Assembly: GCA_936450465.1 (NCBI GenBank)
Contig: OW388302.1
Coordinates: 57,848,459 to 57,912,458 of the forward strand
Direction: 5' to 3'
Origin: Gibbula magus
Lineage: Eukaryota; Mollusca; Gastropoda; Trochida; Trochidae
Length of the DNA: 64,000 nucleotides
This document shows positions 34,381 through 48,217 of the stretch, in pieces (position 1 is the stretch's first letter; every line of letters starts with the position of its first letter). The position numbers were made by a program, and so were the translations under genes. Below the pieces are notes generated by a model. That model saw nothing but the letters and a program-made list of their open reading frames with translations. It did not search any database and was not told the origin of the DNA.

Positions 34381-37300
34381 CTAATACCTGTAGCTCCCCC
34401 AAGCCACTTCACTAAAAGACACTACTCCTCACTTGCTGATACATGTAGCTCCTCCAATCCACTTCACTAAAAGGCACTACTCCTCACTTGCTGATACATG
34501 TAGCTCCTCCAAGCCACTTCACTAAAAGGCACTACTCCTCACTTGCTGATACCTGTAGCTCCTCCAAGCCACTTCACTAAAAGGCCCTACTCCTCACTTG
34601 CTGATACCTGTAGCTCCTCCAAGCCACTTCACTAAAAGGCCCTACTCCTCACTTGCTGATACATGTAGCTCCTCCAAGCCACTTCACTAAAAGGCCCTAC
34701 TCCTCACTTGCTGATACCTGTAGCTCCTCCAAGCCACTTCACTAAAAGGCACTACTCCTCACTTGCTGATACATGTAGCTCCTCCAAGCCACTTCACTAA
34801 AAGGTACTACTCCTCACTTGCTGATACATGTAGCTCCTCCAAGCCACTTCACTAAAAGGCCCTACTCCTCACTAGCTGATACATGTAGCACCTCCAAGCC
34901 ACTTCACTAAAAGGCCCTACACCTCACTTGCTGATACATGTAGCTCCTCCGAGCACTTCACTAAAAGTCACTACTCCTCACTTGCTGATACATGTAGCTC
35001 CTCCAAGCCACTTCACTAAAAGGCCCTACTCCTCACTTGCTGATACATGTAGCTCCTCCAAGCCACTTCACTAAAAGGCACTACTCCTCACTTGCTGATA
35101 CCTGTAGCTCCTCCAAGCCACTTCACTAAAAGGCCCTACTCCTCACTTACTGATACCTGAAGCTCCTCCAAGCCACTTCGCTAAAAGGCACTTCTCCTCA
35201 CTTGCTGATACATGTAGCTCCTCCAAGCCACTTCACTCAAAGAGCCTACTCCTCACTTGCTGATACCTGTAGCTCCTCCAAGCCACGTCAGTAAAAGGCC
35301 CTACTCCTCACTTGCTGATACATGTAGCTCCTCCAAGCCAATTCACTTAAAGGCACTACTCCTCACTTGCTGATACATGTAGCTCCTCCAAGACACTTCA
35401 CTAAAAGGCATTACTCCTCACTTGCTGATACATGTAGCTCCTCCAAGCCACTTCACTAAAAGGCCCTACTCCTCACTTGCTGATACATGTAGCTCCTCCA
35501 AGCCACTTTACTAAAAGGCACTATTCCTCACTTGCTAATACATGTAGCTCCTCCAAGCCACTTCACTAAAAGGCCCTACTCCTCACTTGCTGATACCTGT
35601 AGCTCCCCCAAGCCACTTCACTAAAAGGCACTACTCCTCACTTGCTGATACATGTAGCTCCTCCAAGCCACTTCACTAAAAGGCACTACTCCTCACTTAC
35701 TGATACCTGAAGCTCCTCCAAGCCACTTCGCTAAAAGGCACTTCTCCACACTTGCTGATACATGTAGCTCCTCCAAGCAACTTCACTCAAAGGCCCTACT
35801 CCTCACTTGCTGATACCTGTAGCTCCTCCAAGCCACTTCAGTAAAAGGCCCTACTCCTCACTTGCTGATACATGTAGCTCCTCCAAGCCACTTCACTAAA
35901 AGGCCCTACTCCTCACTTGCTGATACATGTAGCTCCTCCAAGCCACTTCACTAAAAGGCACTACTCCTCACTTGCTGATACCTGTAGCTCCTCCAAGCCA
36001 CTTCACTAAAAGGCCCTACTCCTCACTTGCTGATACATGTAGCTCCTCCAAGCCACTTCACTAAAAGGCACTACTTCTCACTTGCTAATACCTGTAGCTC
36101 CCCCAAGCCACTTCACTAAAAGACACTACTCCTCACTTGCTGATACATGTAGCTCCTCCAAGCCACTTCACTAAAAGGCACTACTCCTCACTTGCTGATA
36201 CATGTAGCTCCTCCAAGCCACTTCACTAAAAGGCACTACTCCTCACTTGCTGATACCTGTAGCTCCTCCAAGCCACTTCACTAAAAGGCCCTACTCCTCA
36301 CTTGCTGATACCTGTAGCTCCTCCAAGCCACTTCACTAAAAGGCCCTACTCCTCACTTGCTGATACATGTAGCTCCTCCAAGAAACTTCACTAAAAGGCC
36401 TTACTCCTCACTTGCTGATACCTGTAGCTCCTCCAAGCCACTTCACTAAAAGGCACTACTCCTCACTTGCTGATACATGTAGCTCCTCCAAGCCACTTCA
36501 CTAAAAGGTACTACTCCTCACTTGCTGATACATGTAGCTCCTCCGAGCCACTTCACTAAAAGGCCCTACTCCTCACTAGCTGATACATGTAGCACCTCCA
36601 AGCCACTTCACTAAAAGGCCCTACACCTCACTTGCTGATACATGTAGCTCCTCCGAGCACTTCACTAAAAGTCACTACTCCTCACTTGCTGATACATGTA
36701 GCTCCTCCAAGCCACTTCACTAAAAGGCCCTACTCCTCACTTGCTGATACATGTAGCTCCTCCAAGCCACTTCACTAAAAGGCACTACTCCTCACTTGCT
36801 GATACCTGTAGCTCCTCCAAGCCACTTCACTAAAAGGCCCTACTCCTCACTTACTGATACCTGAAGCTCCTCCAAGCCACTTCGCTAAAAGGCACTTCTT
36901 CTCACTTGCTGATACATGTAGCTCCTCCAAGCCACTTCACTCAAAGAGCCTACTCCTCACTTGCTGATACCTGTAGCTCCTCCAAGCCACGTCAGTAAAA
37001 GGCCCTACTCCTCACTTGCTGATACATGTAGCTCCTCCAAGCCAATTCACTTAAAGGCACTACTCCTCACTTGCTGATACATGTAGCTCCTCCAAGACAC
37101 TTCACTAAAAGGCATTACTCCTCACTTGCTGATACATGTAGCTCCTCCAAGCCACTTCACTAAAAGGCCCTACTCCTCACTTGCTGATACATGTAGCTCC
37201 TCCAAGCCACTTTACTAAAAGGCACTACTCCTCACTTGCTAATACATGTAGCTCCTCCAAGCCACTTCACTAAAAGGCCCTACTCCTCACTTGCTGATAC

Positions 37301-39240
37301 CTGTAGCTCCCCCAAGCCACTTCACTAAAAGGCACTACTCCTCACTTGCTGATACATGTAGCTCCTCCAAGCCACTTCACTAAAAGGCACTACTCCTCAC
37401 TTACTGATACCTGAAGCTCCTCCAAGCCACTTCGCTAAAAGGCACTTCTCCACACTTGCTGATACATGTAGCTCCTCCAAGCAACTTCACTCAAGGGCCC
37501 TACTCCTCACTTGCTGATACCTGTAGCTCCTCCAAGCCACTTCAGTAAAAGGCCCTACTCCTGACTTGCTGATACATGTAGCTCCTCCAAGCCACTTCAC
37601 TAAAAGGCCCTACTAATCACTTGCTGATACATGTAGCTCCTTCAAGCCACTTCACTAAAAGGCACTATTCCTCACTTGCTGATACATGTAGCTCCTTCAA
37701 GCCATTTCACTAAAAGGCACTACTCCTCACTTGCTGATACATGTAGCTCCTACAAGCCACTTCACTAAAAGGCCCTACTCCTCACTTGCTAATATCTGTA
37801 GCTCCCCCAAGCCACTTCACTAAAAGGCACTACTCCTCACTTGCTGATACATGTAGCTCCTCCAAGCCACTTCACTAAAAGGCCCTACTCCTCACTTGCT
37901 GATACATGTAGCTCCTCCAAGCCACTTCACTAAAAGGCACTACTCCTCACTTGCTGATACATGTAGCTCCTCCAAGCCACTTAACTAAAAGGCCCTACTC
38001 CTCACTTGCTGATACCTGTAGCTCCTCCAAGCCACTACACTAAAAGGCCCTACTCCTCACTTGCTGATACATGTAGCTCCTCCAAGCCACTTCACTAAAA
38101 GGCCCTACTCCTCACTTGCTGATACCTGTAGCTCCTCCAAGCCACTTCACTAAAAGGCACTACTCCTCACTTGCTGATACATGTAGCTCCTCCAAGCCAC
38201 TTCACTAAAAGGTACTACTCCTCACTTGGTGATACATGTAGCTCCTCCAAGCCACTTCACTAAAAGGCCCTACTCCTCACTAGCTGATACATGTAGCACC
38301 TCCAAGCCACTTCACTAAAAGGCACTACACCTCACTTGCTGATACATGTAGCTCCTCCGAGCACTTCACTAAAAGTCACTACTCCTCACTTGCTGATACA
38401 TGTAGCTCCTCCAAGCCACTTCACTAAAAGGCCCTACTCCTCACTTGCTGATACATGTAGCTCCTCCAAGCCACTTCACTAAAAGGCACTACTCCTCACT
38501 TGCTGATACCTGTAGCTCCTCCAAGCCACTTCACTAAAAGGCCCTACTCCTCACTTACTGATACCTGAAGCTCCTCCAAGCCACTTCGCTAAAAGGCACT
38601 TCTTCTCACTTGCTGATACATGTAGCTCCTCCAAGTCACTTCACTCAAAGAGCCTACTCCTCACTTGCTGATACCTGTAGCTCCTCCAAGCCACGTCAGT
38701 AAAAGGCCCTACTCCTCACTTGCTGATACATGTAGCTCCTCCAAGCCAATTCACTTAAAGGCACTACTCCTCACTTGCTGATACATGTAGCTCCTCCAAG
38801 CCACTTCACTAAAAGGCATTACTCCTCACTTGCTGATACATGTAGCTCCTCCAAGCCACTTCACTAAAAGGCCCTACTCCTCACTTGCTGATACATGTAG
38901 CTCCTCCAAGCCACTTTACTAAAAGGCACTACTCCTCACTTGCTAATACATGTAGCTCCTCCAAGCCACTTCACTAAAAGGCCCTACTCCTCACTTGCTA
39001 ATACCTGTAGCTCCCCTAAGCCACTTCACTAAAAGGCACTACTCCTCACTTGCTGATACATGTAGCTCCTCCAAGCCACTTCACTAAAAGGCACTACTCC
39101 TCACTTACTGATACCTGAAGCTCCTCCAAGCCACTTCGCTAAAAGGCACTTCTCCTCACTTGCTGATACATGTAGCTCCTCCAAGCCATCTCACTCAAAG
39201 GCCCTACTCCTCACTTGCTGATACCTGTAGCTCCTCCAAG
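34381..39240. repeat. 1704-bp higher-order repeat (31-mer, about 2.9 copies)
   Basis: Rare variants recur at exactly 1704 bp: CTCCGAGCACTTC at 34951, 36655 and 38359 (GAGC position); CTTACTGATACCTGAAG at 35146, 36850 and 38554, and again at 35696, 37400 and 39104; CTAATA-CTGTAGCTCCCCC at 34381, 36085 and 37789. 1704 equals 30 x 55 plus one 54-bp unit, the GAGCAC unit that lacks one base. Register is lost after about 39240. Confidence 0.93.
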
Positions 39241-39719
39241 TCACTTCACTAAAAGGCACTACTCCTCACTTGCTGATACATGTAGCTCCTCCAAGCCACT
39301 TCACTAAAAGGCATTACTCCTCACTTGCTGATACATGTAGCTCCTCCAAGCCACTTTACTAAAAGGCACTACTCCTCACTTGCTAATACATGTAGCTCCT
39401 CCAAGCCACTTCACTAAAAGGCCCTACTCCTCACTTGCTGATACCTGTAGCTCCCCCAAGCCACTTCACTAAAAGGCACTACTCCTCACTTGCTGATACA
39501 TGTAGCTCCTCCAAGCCACTTCACTAAAAGGCACTACTCCTCACTTACTGATACCTGAAGCTCCTCCAAGCCACTTCGCTAAAAGGCACTTCTCCTCACT
39601 TGCTGATACATGTAGCTCCTCCAAGCCACTTCACTCAAAGGCCCTACTCCTCACTTGCTGATACCTGTAGCTCCTCCAAGTCACTTCACTAAAAGGCACT
39701 ACTCCTCACTTGCTGATAC

Positions 39720-41150
39720 ATGTAGCTCCTCCAAGCCAATTCACTTAAAGGCACTACTCCTCACTTGCTGATACATGTAGCTCCTCCAAGCCAATTCACT
39801 TAAAGGCACTACTCCTCACTTGCTGATACATGTAGCTCCTCCAAGCCACTTCACTAAAAGGCATTACTCCTCACTTGCTGATACATGTAGCTCCTCCAAG
39901 CCACTTCACTAAAAGGCCCTTCTCCTCACTTGCTGATACATGTAGCTCCTCCAAGCCACTTCACTAAAAGGCCCTACTCCTCACTTGCTGATACATGTAG
40001 CTCCTCCAAGCCACTTCACTAAAAGGCCCTACTCCTCACTAGCTGATACATGTAGCTTCTCCAAGCCACTTCATTAAAAGGCCCTACTCCTCACTTGCTG
40101 ATACATGTAGCTCCTCCAAGCCACTTCATTAAAAGGCCCTACTTCTCACTTGCTGATACCTGTAGCTCCTCCAAGCCACTTCATTAAAAGGCCCTACTCC
40201 TCACTTGCTGATACCTGTAGCTCCTCCAAGCCACTTCACTAAAAGGCACTACTCCTCACTTGCTGATACATGTAGCTCCTCCAAGCCACTTCATTAAAAG
40301 GCCCTACTCCTCACTTGCTGATACCTGTAGCTCCTCCAAGCCACTTCACTAAAAGGCACTACTCCTCACTTGCTGATACATGTAGCTCCTCCAAGTCACT
40401 TCACTAAAAGGCACTACTCCTCACTTGCTGATACATGTAGCTCCTCCAAGCCAATTCACTTAAAGGCACTACTCCTCACTTGCTGATACATGTAGCTCCT
40501 CCAAGCCAATTCACTTAAAGGCACTACTCCTCACTTGCTGATACATGTAGCTCCTCCAAGCCACTTCACTAAAAGGCATTACTCCTCACTTGCTGATACA
40601 TGTAGCTCCTCCAAGCCACTTCACTAAAAGGCCCTTCTCCTCACTTGCTGATACATGTAGCTCCTCCAAGCCACTTCACTAAAAGGCCCTACTCCTCACT
40701 TGCTGATACATGTAGCTCCTCCAAGCCACTTCACTAAAAGGCCCTACTCCTCACTAGCTGATACATGTAGCTTCTCCAAGCCACTTCATTAAAAGGCCCT
40801 ACTCCTCACTTGCTGATACATGTAGCTCCTCCAAGCCACTTCATTAAAAGGCCCTACTTCTCACTTGCTGATACCTGTAGCTCCTCCAAGCCACTTCATT
40901 AAAAGGCCCTACTCCTCACTTGCTGATACCTGTAGCTCCTCCAAGCCACTTCACTAAAAGGCACTACTCCTCACTTGCTGATACATGTAGCTCCTCCAAG
41001 CCACTTCATTAAAAGGCCCTACTCCTCACTTGCTGATACCTGTAGCTCCTCCAAGCCACTTCACTAAAAGGCCCTACTCCTCACTTGCTGATACATGTAG
41101 CTCCTCCAAGCCACTTCACTAAAAGGCCTTACTCCTCACTTGCTGATACA
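39720..41150. repeat. 715-bp higher-order repeat (13-mer, two copies)
   Basis: CCAATTCACTT doublets start at 39736 and 40451, and the rare TAGCTTCTCC unit occurs at 40053 and 40768. Both are 715 = 13 x 55 apart. A shorter 440-bp (8-mer) duplication precedes it (ACTTACTGATACC at 39103 and 39543). Confidence 0.88.
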
Positions 41151-41881
41151 TGTAGCTCCTCCAAGCCACTTCACTAAAAGGCACTACTCCTCACTTGCTG
41201 ATACATGTAGCTCCTCCAAGCCACTTCACTAAAAGGCCCTACTCCTCACTTGCTGATACCTGTAGCTCCTCCAAGCCACTTCACTAAAAGGCCCTACTCC
41301 TCACTGGCTGACACCTGTAGCACCTCCAAGCCATTTCACTAAAAGGCCCTACTCCTCACTTGCTGATACATGTAGCTCCTCCAAACCACTTCATTAAAAG
41401 GCACTACTCCTCACTTGCTGATACCTGTAGCTCCTCCAAGCCACTTCACTAAAAGGCCCTACTCCTCACTAGCTGATACATGTAGCACCTCCAAGCCATT
41501 TCATTAAAAGGCCCTACTCCTCACTTGCTGATACATGTCGCTCCTCCAAGCCCCTTCATTAAAAGGCACTACTCCTCACTTGCTGATACATGTAGCTCCT
41601 CTAAGCCACTTCACTAAAAGGCCCTACTCCTCACTTGCTGATACATGTAGCTCCTCCAAGCCACTTCACTAAAAGGCCCTACTCCTCACTTGCTGATACC
41701 TGTAGCTCCTCCAAGCCACTTCACTAAAAGGCCCTACTCCTCACTTGCTGATACATGTAGCTCCTCCAAGCCACTTCACTAAAAGGCCCTACTCCTCACT
41801 TGCTGATACATGTAGCTCCTCCAAGCCACTTCACTAAAAGGCCCTACTCCTCACTTGCTGATACCTGTAGCTCCTCCAAGA

Positions 41882-42027
41882 TTTTCAAGTCCATGCTATG
41901 AAACTGAAAATAATAATAGCAAATATAGCTTATCGTATTCCAAAGAGAAACATAACAAATGAACATGGCAGATTCCTTATGGATTGTGAATTTGATCTGT
42001 AAACAGACTCTTTAATAAGGAACCACA
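41882..42027. other. 146-bp unique spacer between two satellites
   Basis: This AT-rich stretch matches neither array. It is all that separates the end of the 55-bp array from the start of the 63-bp array. A unique segment of this size is useful for validating the junction. Confidence 0.7.
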
Positions 42028-45000
42028 CTTTATAGTGTCTCACTTGCAGGGCAGTCTGATCGAGGTTCACACAGTGAATCGATTCATTCTGTTTATAGTG
42101 TCTCACTTGCAGTGCAATCTGACCGAGGTTCACACAGTGAATCGATTAATTATGTTTATAGTGTCTCACTTGCAGTGCAACCTGACCGAGGTTCACACAG
42201 TGAATCGATTCATTCTGTCTATAGTGTCTCAATTGCAGGGCAATCTGACCGAGGTTCACACAGTGAATCGATTCATTCTGTTTATAGTGTCCCACTTGCA
42301 GGGCAATCTGTCCGAGGTTCACACAGTGAATCGATTCATTCTGTTTATAGTGTCCAACCTGCAGGGCAATCTGACCGAGGTTCACACAGTGAATCGTTTC
42401 ATTCTGTTTATAGTGTCCTACCTGAAGGGCAGTCTGACCGAGGTTCACACAGTGAATCGATTCATTCTGTTTATAGTGTCTCACTTGCAGGGCAGTCAGA
42501 CCGAGGTTCACACAGTGAATCGATTCATTCTGTCTATAGTGTCTCACTTGCAGGGCAATCTGACCGAGGATCACACAGTGAATGGTTTCATTCAGTTTAT
42601 AGTGTCTAACTTGCAGGGCAATCTGACCGAGGTTCACACAGTGAAACGATTCATTCTGTTTATAGTGTCTCACCTGCAGGGCAGTCTGACTGAGGTTTAC
42701 ACAGTGAATCGATTCATTCTGTTTATAGTGTCCCATCGGCAGGACAATCTGACCGAGGTTCACACAGTGAATCGATTCATTCTGTTTATAGTGTCTCAAT
42801 TGCAGGGCAATCTGACCGAGGTTCACACAGTGAATCGATTCATTCTGTTTATAGTGTCCCAGCTGCAGGGCAATCTATCCGAGGTTCACACAGTGAATCG
42901 ATTCATTCTGTTTATAGTGTCCCATCTGCAGGGCAATCTGACCGAGGTTCACACAGTGAATCGATTCATTCTGTTTAGAGTGTCCCATCTGCAGGGCAAT
43001 CTGACCGAGGTTCACGCGTGAATCGATCCATTCTGTTTATAGTGTCTCACTTGCACGGCAATCCGACCGAGGAACACACAGTGTCTCACTTGCAGGTCAA
43101 TCTGACCGAGGATCACACAGTGAATCGTTTCATTCTGTTTATAGTGTCTAACTTGCAGGGCAATCTGACCGAGGTTCACACAGTGAATCGATTCATTCTG
43201 TCTATAGTGTCTCACTTGCAGGGCAATCTGACCGAGGTTCACACCGTGAATCGATTCATTCTGTTTATAGTGTCTCACCTGCAGGGCAGTCTGACTGAGA
43301 TTCACACAGTGAATCGATTCATTCTGTTTATAGTGTCCCATCTGCAGGGCAATCTGAACGAGGATCACACATTGAATCGATTCATTCTGTTTATAGTGTC
43401 TCACTTGCAGGGCAATCTGTCCGATGTTCACACAGTGAATCGATTCATTCTGTTTATAGTGTCTAACCTGCAGGGCAATCTGACCGAGGTTCACACAGTG
43501 AATCGTTTCATTCTGTTTATAGTGTCCTACCTGCAGGGCAGTCTGACCGAGGTTCACACAGTGAATCGATTCATTCTGTTTATAGTGTCTCACTTGCAGG
43601 GCAGTCTGACCGAGGTTCACACAGTGAAACGACTCATTCTGTCTATAGTGTCTCACTTGCAGGGCAATCTGACCGAGGATCACACAGTGAATCGTTTCAT
43701 TCTGTTTATAGTGTCTAACTTGCAGGGCAATCTGGCCGAGGTTCACACAGTGAATCGATTCATTCTGTTTATAGTGTCTCACCTGCAGGGCAGTCTGACT
43801 GAGGTTAACACAGTGAATCGATTCATTCTGTTTATAGTGTCCCATCGGCAGGACAATCTGACCGAGGTTCACACATTGAATCGATTCATTCTGTTTATAG
43901 TGTCTCACCTGCAGGGCAGTCTGACTGAGATTCACACAGTGAATCGATTCATTCTGTTTATAGTGTCCCATCTGCAGGGCAATCTGAACGAGGATAACAC
44001 ATTGAATCGATACATTCTGTTTATAGTGTCTCACTTGCAGTGCAATCTGACCGAGGTTCACACAGTGAATCGATTCATTCTGTTTATAGTGTCCCAGCTG
44101 CAGGGCAGTCTGACCGAGGTTCACACAGTGAATCGATTCATTCTGTTTATAGTGTCTCACTTGCAGGACAGCCTGACCGACGTTCACACAGTGAATCGAT
44201 TCATTCTGTCTATAGTGTCTCACTTGCAGGGCAATCTGACCGAGGTTCACACAGTGAATCGTTTCATTCTGTTTATAGTGTCCTACCTGCAGGGCAGTCT
44301 GACCGAGGTTCACACAGTGAATCGATTCATTCTGTCTATAGTGTCTCACTTGCAGGGCAATCTGACCGAGGATCACACAGTGAATCGTTTCATTCTGTTT
44401 ATAGTGTCTAACTTGCAGGGCAATCTGGCCGAGGTTCACACAGTGAATCGATTCATTCTGTTTATAGTGTCTCACCTGCAGGGCAGTCTGACCGAGGTTC
44501 ACACAGTGAATCGATTCATTCTGTTTATAGTGTCTAACTTGCAGGGCAATCTGAACGAGGTTCACACATTGAATCGATTCATTCTGTTTATAGTGTCTCA
44601 ATTGCAGGGCAATCTGACCGAGGTTCACACAGTGAATCGATTCATTCTGTTTATAGTGTCCCAGCTGCAGGGCAATCTATCCGAGGTTCACACAGTGAAT
44701 CGATTCATTCTGTTTATAGTGTCCCATCTGCAGGGCAATCTGACCGAAGATCACACAGTGAATCGATTCATTCTGTTTATAGTGTCTCAATTGCAGGGCA
44801 ATCTGACCGAGGTTCACACAGTGAATCGATTCATTCTGTTTATAGTGTCCCAGCTGCAGGGCAATCTATCCGAGGTTCACACAGTGAATCGATTCATTCT
44901 GTTTATAGTGTCCCATCTGCAGGGCAATCTGACCGAAGATCACACAGTGAATCGATTCATTCTGTTTAGAGTGTCCCATCTGCAGGGCAATCTGACCGAA

Positions 45001-45299
45001 GATCACACAGTGAATCGATCCATTCTGTTTATAGTGTCTCACTTGCACGGCAATCCGACCGAGGAACACACAGTGAATCGATTCATTCTGTCTATAGTGT
45101 CTCACTTGCAGGGCAATCTGACCGAGGATCACACAGTGAATCGTTTCATTCTGTTTATAGTGTCTAACTTGCAGGGCAATCTGACCGAGGTTCACACAGT
45201 GAATCGATTCATTCAGTTTATAGTGTCCCATCTGCAGGGCAATCTGAACGAGGATCACACATTGAATCGATACATTCTGTTTATAGTGTCTCACTTGCA

Positions 45300-48217
45300 G
45301 TGCAATCTGACCGAGGTTCACACAGTGAATCGATTCATTCTGTTTATAGTGTCCCAGCTGCAGGGCAATCTATCCGAGGTTCACACAGTGAATCGATTCA
45401 TTCTGTTTATAGTGTCCCATCTGCAGGGCAATCTGACCGAAGATCACACAGTGAATCGATTCATTCTGTTTATAGTGTCCCACCTGCAGGGTAATCTAAC
45501 CGAGGTTCACACGTGAATCGATCCATTCTGTTTATAGTGTCTCACTTGCACGGCAATCCGACAGAGGATCACACAGTGAATCGATTCATTCTGTTTATAG
45601 TGTCTCACTTGCAGGGCAATCTGACCGAGGTTCACACAGTGAATCGATTCATTCTGTTTATAGTGTCCCACTTGCAGGGCAATCTGTCCGAGGTTCACAC
45701 AGTGAATCGTTTCATTCTGTTTATAGTGTCCTACCTGCAGGGCAGTCTGACCGAGGTTCACACAGTGAATCGATTCATTCTGTTTATAGTGTCTCACTTG
45801 CAGGGCAGTCTGACCGAGGTTCACACAGTGAATCGATTCATTCTGTCTATAGTGTCTCACTTGCAGGGCAATCTGACCGAGGATCACACAGTGAATCTAT
45901 TCATTCTGTTTATAGTGTCTAACTTGCAGGGCAATCTGACCGAGGTTCACACAGTGACTCGATTCATTCTGTTTATAGTGTCTCACCTGCAGGGCAGTCT
46001 GACTGAGGTAAACACAGTGAATCGATTCATTCTGTTTATAGTGTCCCATCGGCAGGACAATCTGACCGAGGTTCACACATTGAATCGATTCATTCTGTTT
46101 ATAGTGTCTCACCTGCAGGGCAGTCTGACTGAGATTCACACAGTGAATCGATTCATTCTGTTTATAGTGTCCCATCTGCAGGGCAATCTGAACGAGGATC
46201 ACACATTGAATCGATACATTCTGTTTATAGTGTCTCACTTGCAGTGCAATCTGACCGAGGTTCACACAGTGAATCGATTCATTCTGTTTATAGTGTCCCA
46301 GCTGCAGGGCAGTCTGACCGAGGTTCACACAGTGAATCGATTCATTCTGTTTATAGTGTCTCACTTGCAGGACAGTCTGACCGACGTTCACACAGTGAAT
46401 CGATTCATTCTGTCTATAGTGTCTCACTTGCAGGGCAATCTGACCGAGGTTCACACAGTGAATCGTTTCATTCTGTTTATAGTGTCCTACCTGCAGGGCA
46501 GTCTGACCGAGGTTCACACAGTGAATCGATTCATTCTGTCTATAGTGTCTCACTTGCAGGGCAATCTGACCGAGGATCACACAGTGAATCGTTTCATTCT
46601 GTTTATAGTGTCTAACTTGCAGGGCAATCTGGCCGAGGTTCACACAGTGAATCGATTCATTCTGTTTATAGTGTCTCACCTGCAGGGCAGTCTGACCGAG
46701 GTTCACACAGTGAATCGATTCATTCTGTTTATAGTGTCTAACTTGCAGGGCAATCTGAACGAGGTTCACACATTGAATCGATTCATTCTGTTTATAGTGT
46801 CTCAATTGCAGGGCAATCTGACCGAGGTTCACACAGTGAATCGATTCATTCTGTTTATAGTGTCCCAGCTGCAGGGCAATCTATCCGAGGTTCACACAGT
46901 GAATCGATTCATTCTGTTTATAGTGTCCCATCTGCAGGGCAATCTGACCGAAGATCACACAGTGAATCGATTCATTCTGTTTATAGTGTCTCAATTGCAG
47001 GGCAATCTGACCGAGGTTCACACAGTGAATCGATTCATTCTGTTTATAGTGTCCCAGCTGCAGGGCAATCTATCCGAGGTTCACACAGTGAATCGATTCA
47101 TTCTGTTTATAGTGTCCCATCTGCAGGGCAATCTGACCGAAGATCACACAGTGAATCGATTCATTCTGTTTAGAGTGTCCCATCTGCAGGGCAATCTGAC
47201 CGACGATCACACAGTGAATCGATCCATTCTGTTTATAGTGTCTCACTTGCACGGCAATCCGACCGAGGAACACACAATGAATCGATTCATTCTGTCTATA
47301 GTGTCTCACTTGCAGGGCAATCTGACCGAGGATCACACAGTGAATCGTTTCATTCTGTTTATAGTGTCTAACTTGCAGGGCAATCTGACCGAGGTTCACA
47401 CAGTGAATCGATTCATTCTGTCTATAGTGTCTCACTTGCAGGGCAATCTGACCGAGGTTCAGACCGTGAATCGATTCATTCTGTTTATAGTGTCTCACCT
47501 GCAGGGCAGTCTGACTGAGATTCACACAGTGAATCGATTCATTCTGTTTATAGTGTCCCATCTGCAGGGCAATCTGAACGAGGATCACACATTGAATCGA
47601 TACATTCTGTTTATAGTGTCTCACTTGCAGTGCAATCTGACCGAGGTTCACACAGTGAATCGATTCATTCTGTTTATAGTGTCCCAGCTGCAGGGCAATC
47701 TATCCGAGGTTCACACAGTGAATCGATTCATTCTGTTTATAGTGTCCCATCTGCAGGGCAATCTGACCGAAGATCACACAGTGAATCGATTCATTCTGTT
47801 TATAGTGTCCCACCTGCAGGGTAATCTAACCGAGGTTCACACGTGAATCGATCCATTCTGTTTATAGTGTCTCACTTGCACGGCAATCCGACAGAGGATC
47901 ACACAGTGAATCGATTCATTCTGTTTATAGTGTCTCACTTGCATGGCAATCTGACCGAGGTTCACACAGTGAATCGATTCATTCTGTTTATAGTGTCCCA
48001 CTTGCAGGGCAATCTGTCCGAGGTTCACACAGTGAATCGTTTCATTCTGTTTATAGTGTCCTACCTGCAGGGCAGTCTGACCGAGGTTCACACAGTGAAT
48101 CGATTCATTCTGTTTATAGTGTCTCACTTGCAGGGCAGTCTGACCGAGGTTCACACAGTGAATCGATTCATTCTGTCTATAGTGTCTCACTTGCAGGGCA
48201 ATCTGACCGAGGATCAC
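45300..48217. repeat. 2330-bp higher-order repeat (37-mer) in the 63-bp array
   Basis: Identical frame blocks begin at 45300 and 47630, at 45507 and 47837, and at 45513 and 47843, all 2330 bp apart (36 x 63 plus 62). The 62-bp CACACGTGAATCG unit marks each copy. Confidence 0.85.

Larger units (their letters stand above)
33516..41881. repeat. 55-bp satellite array (about 152 copies)
   Basis: The unit is 55 bp: ACTTCACTAAAAGGCCCTAC, TCCTCACTTGCTGATACATG, then TAGCTCCTCCAAGCC. The period is exact at the left edge (ACTTC at 33526 and 33581). Frequent variants are GGCACTAC for GGCCCTAC and GATACCTG for GATACATG; the latter removes the TACATGTA palindrome. The period is not a multiple of three and contains stops, so no long ORF results. 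The array ends abruptly at CTCCAAG/ATTTTCAAG. Confidence 0.97.

Noticed and set aside
43012..44628. Reverse-strand 538-codon ORF in the 63-bp array
   Set aside because: It mirrors the forward frame; no independent support.
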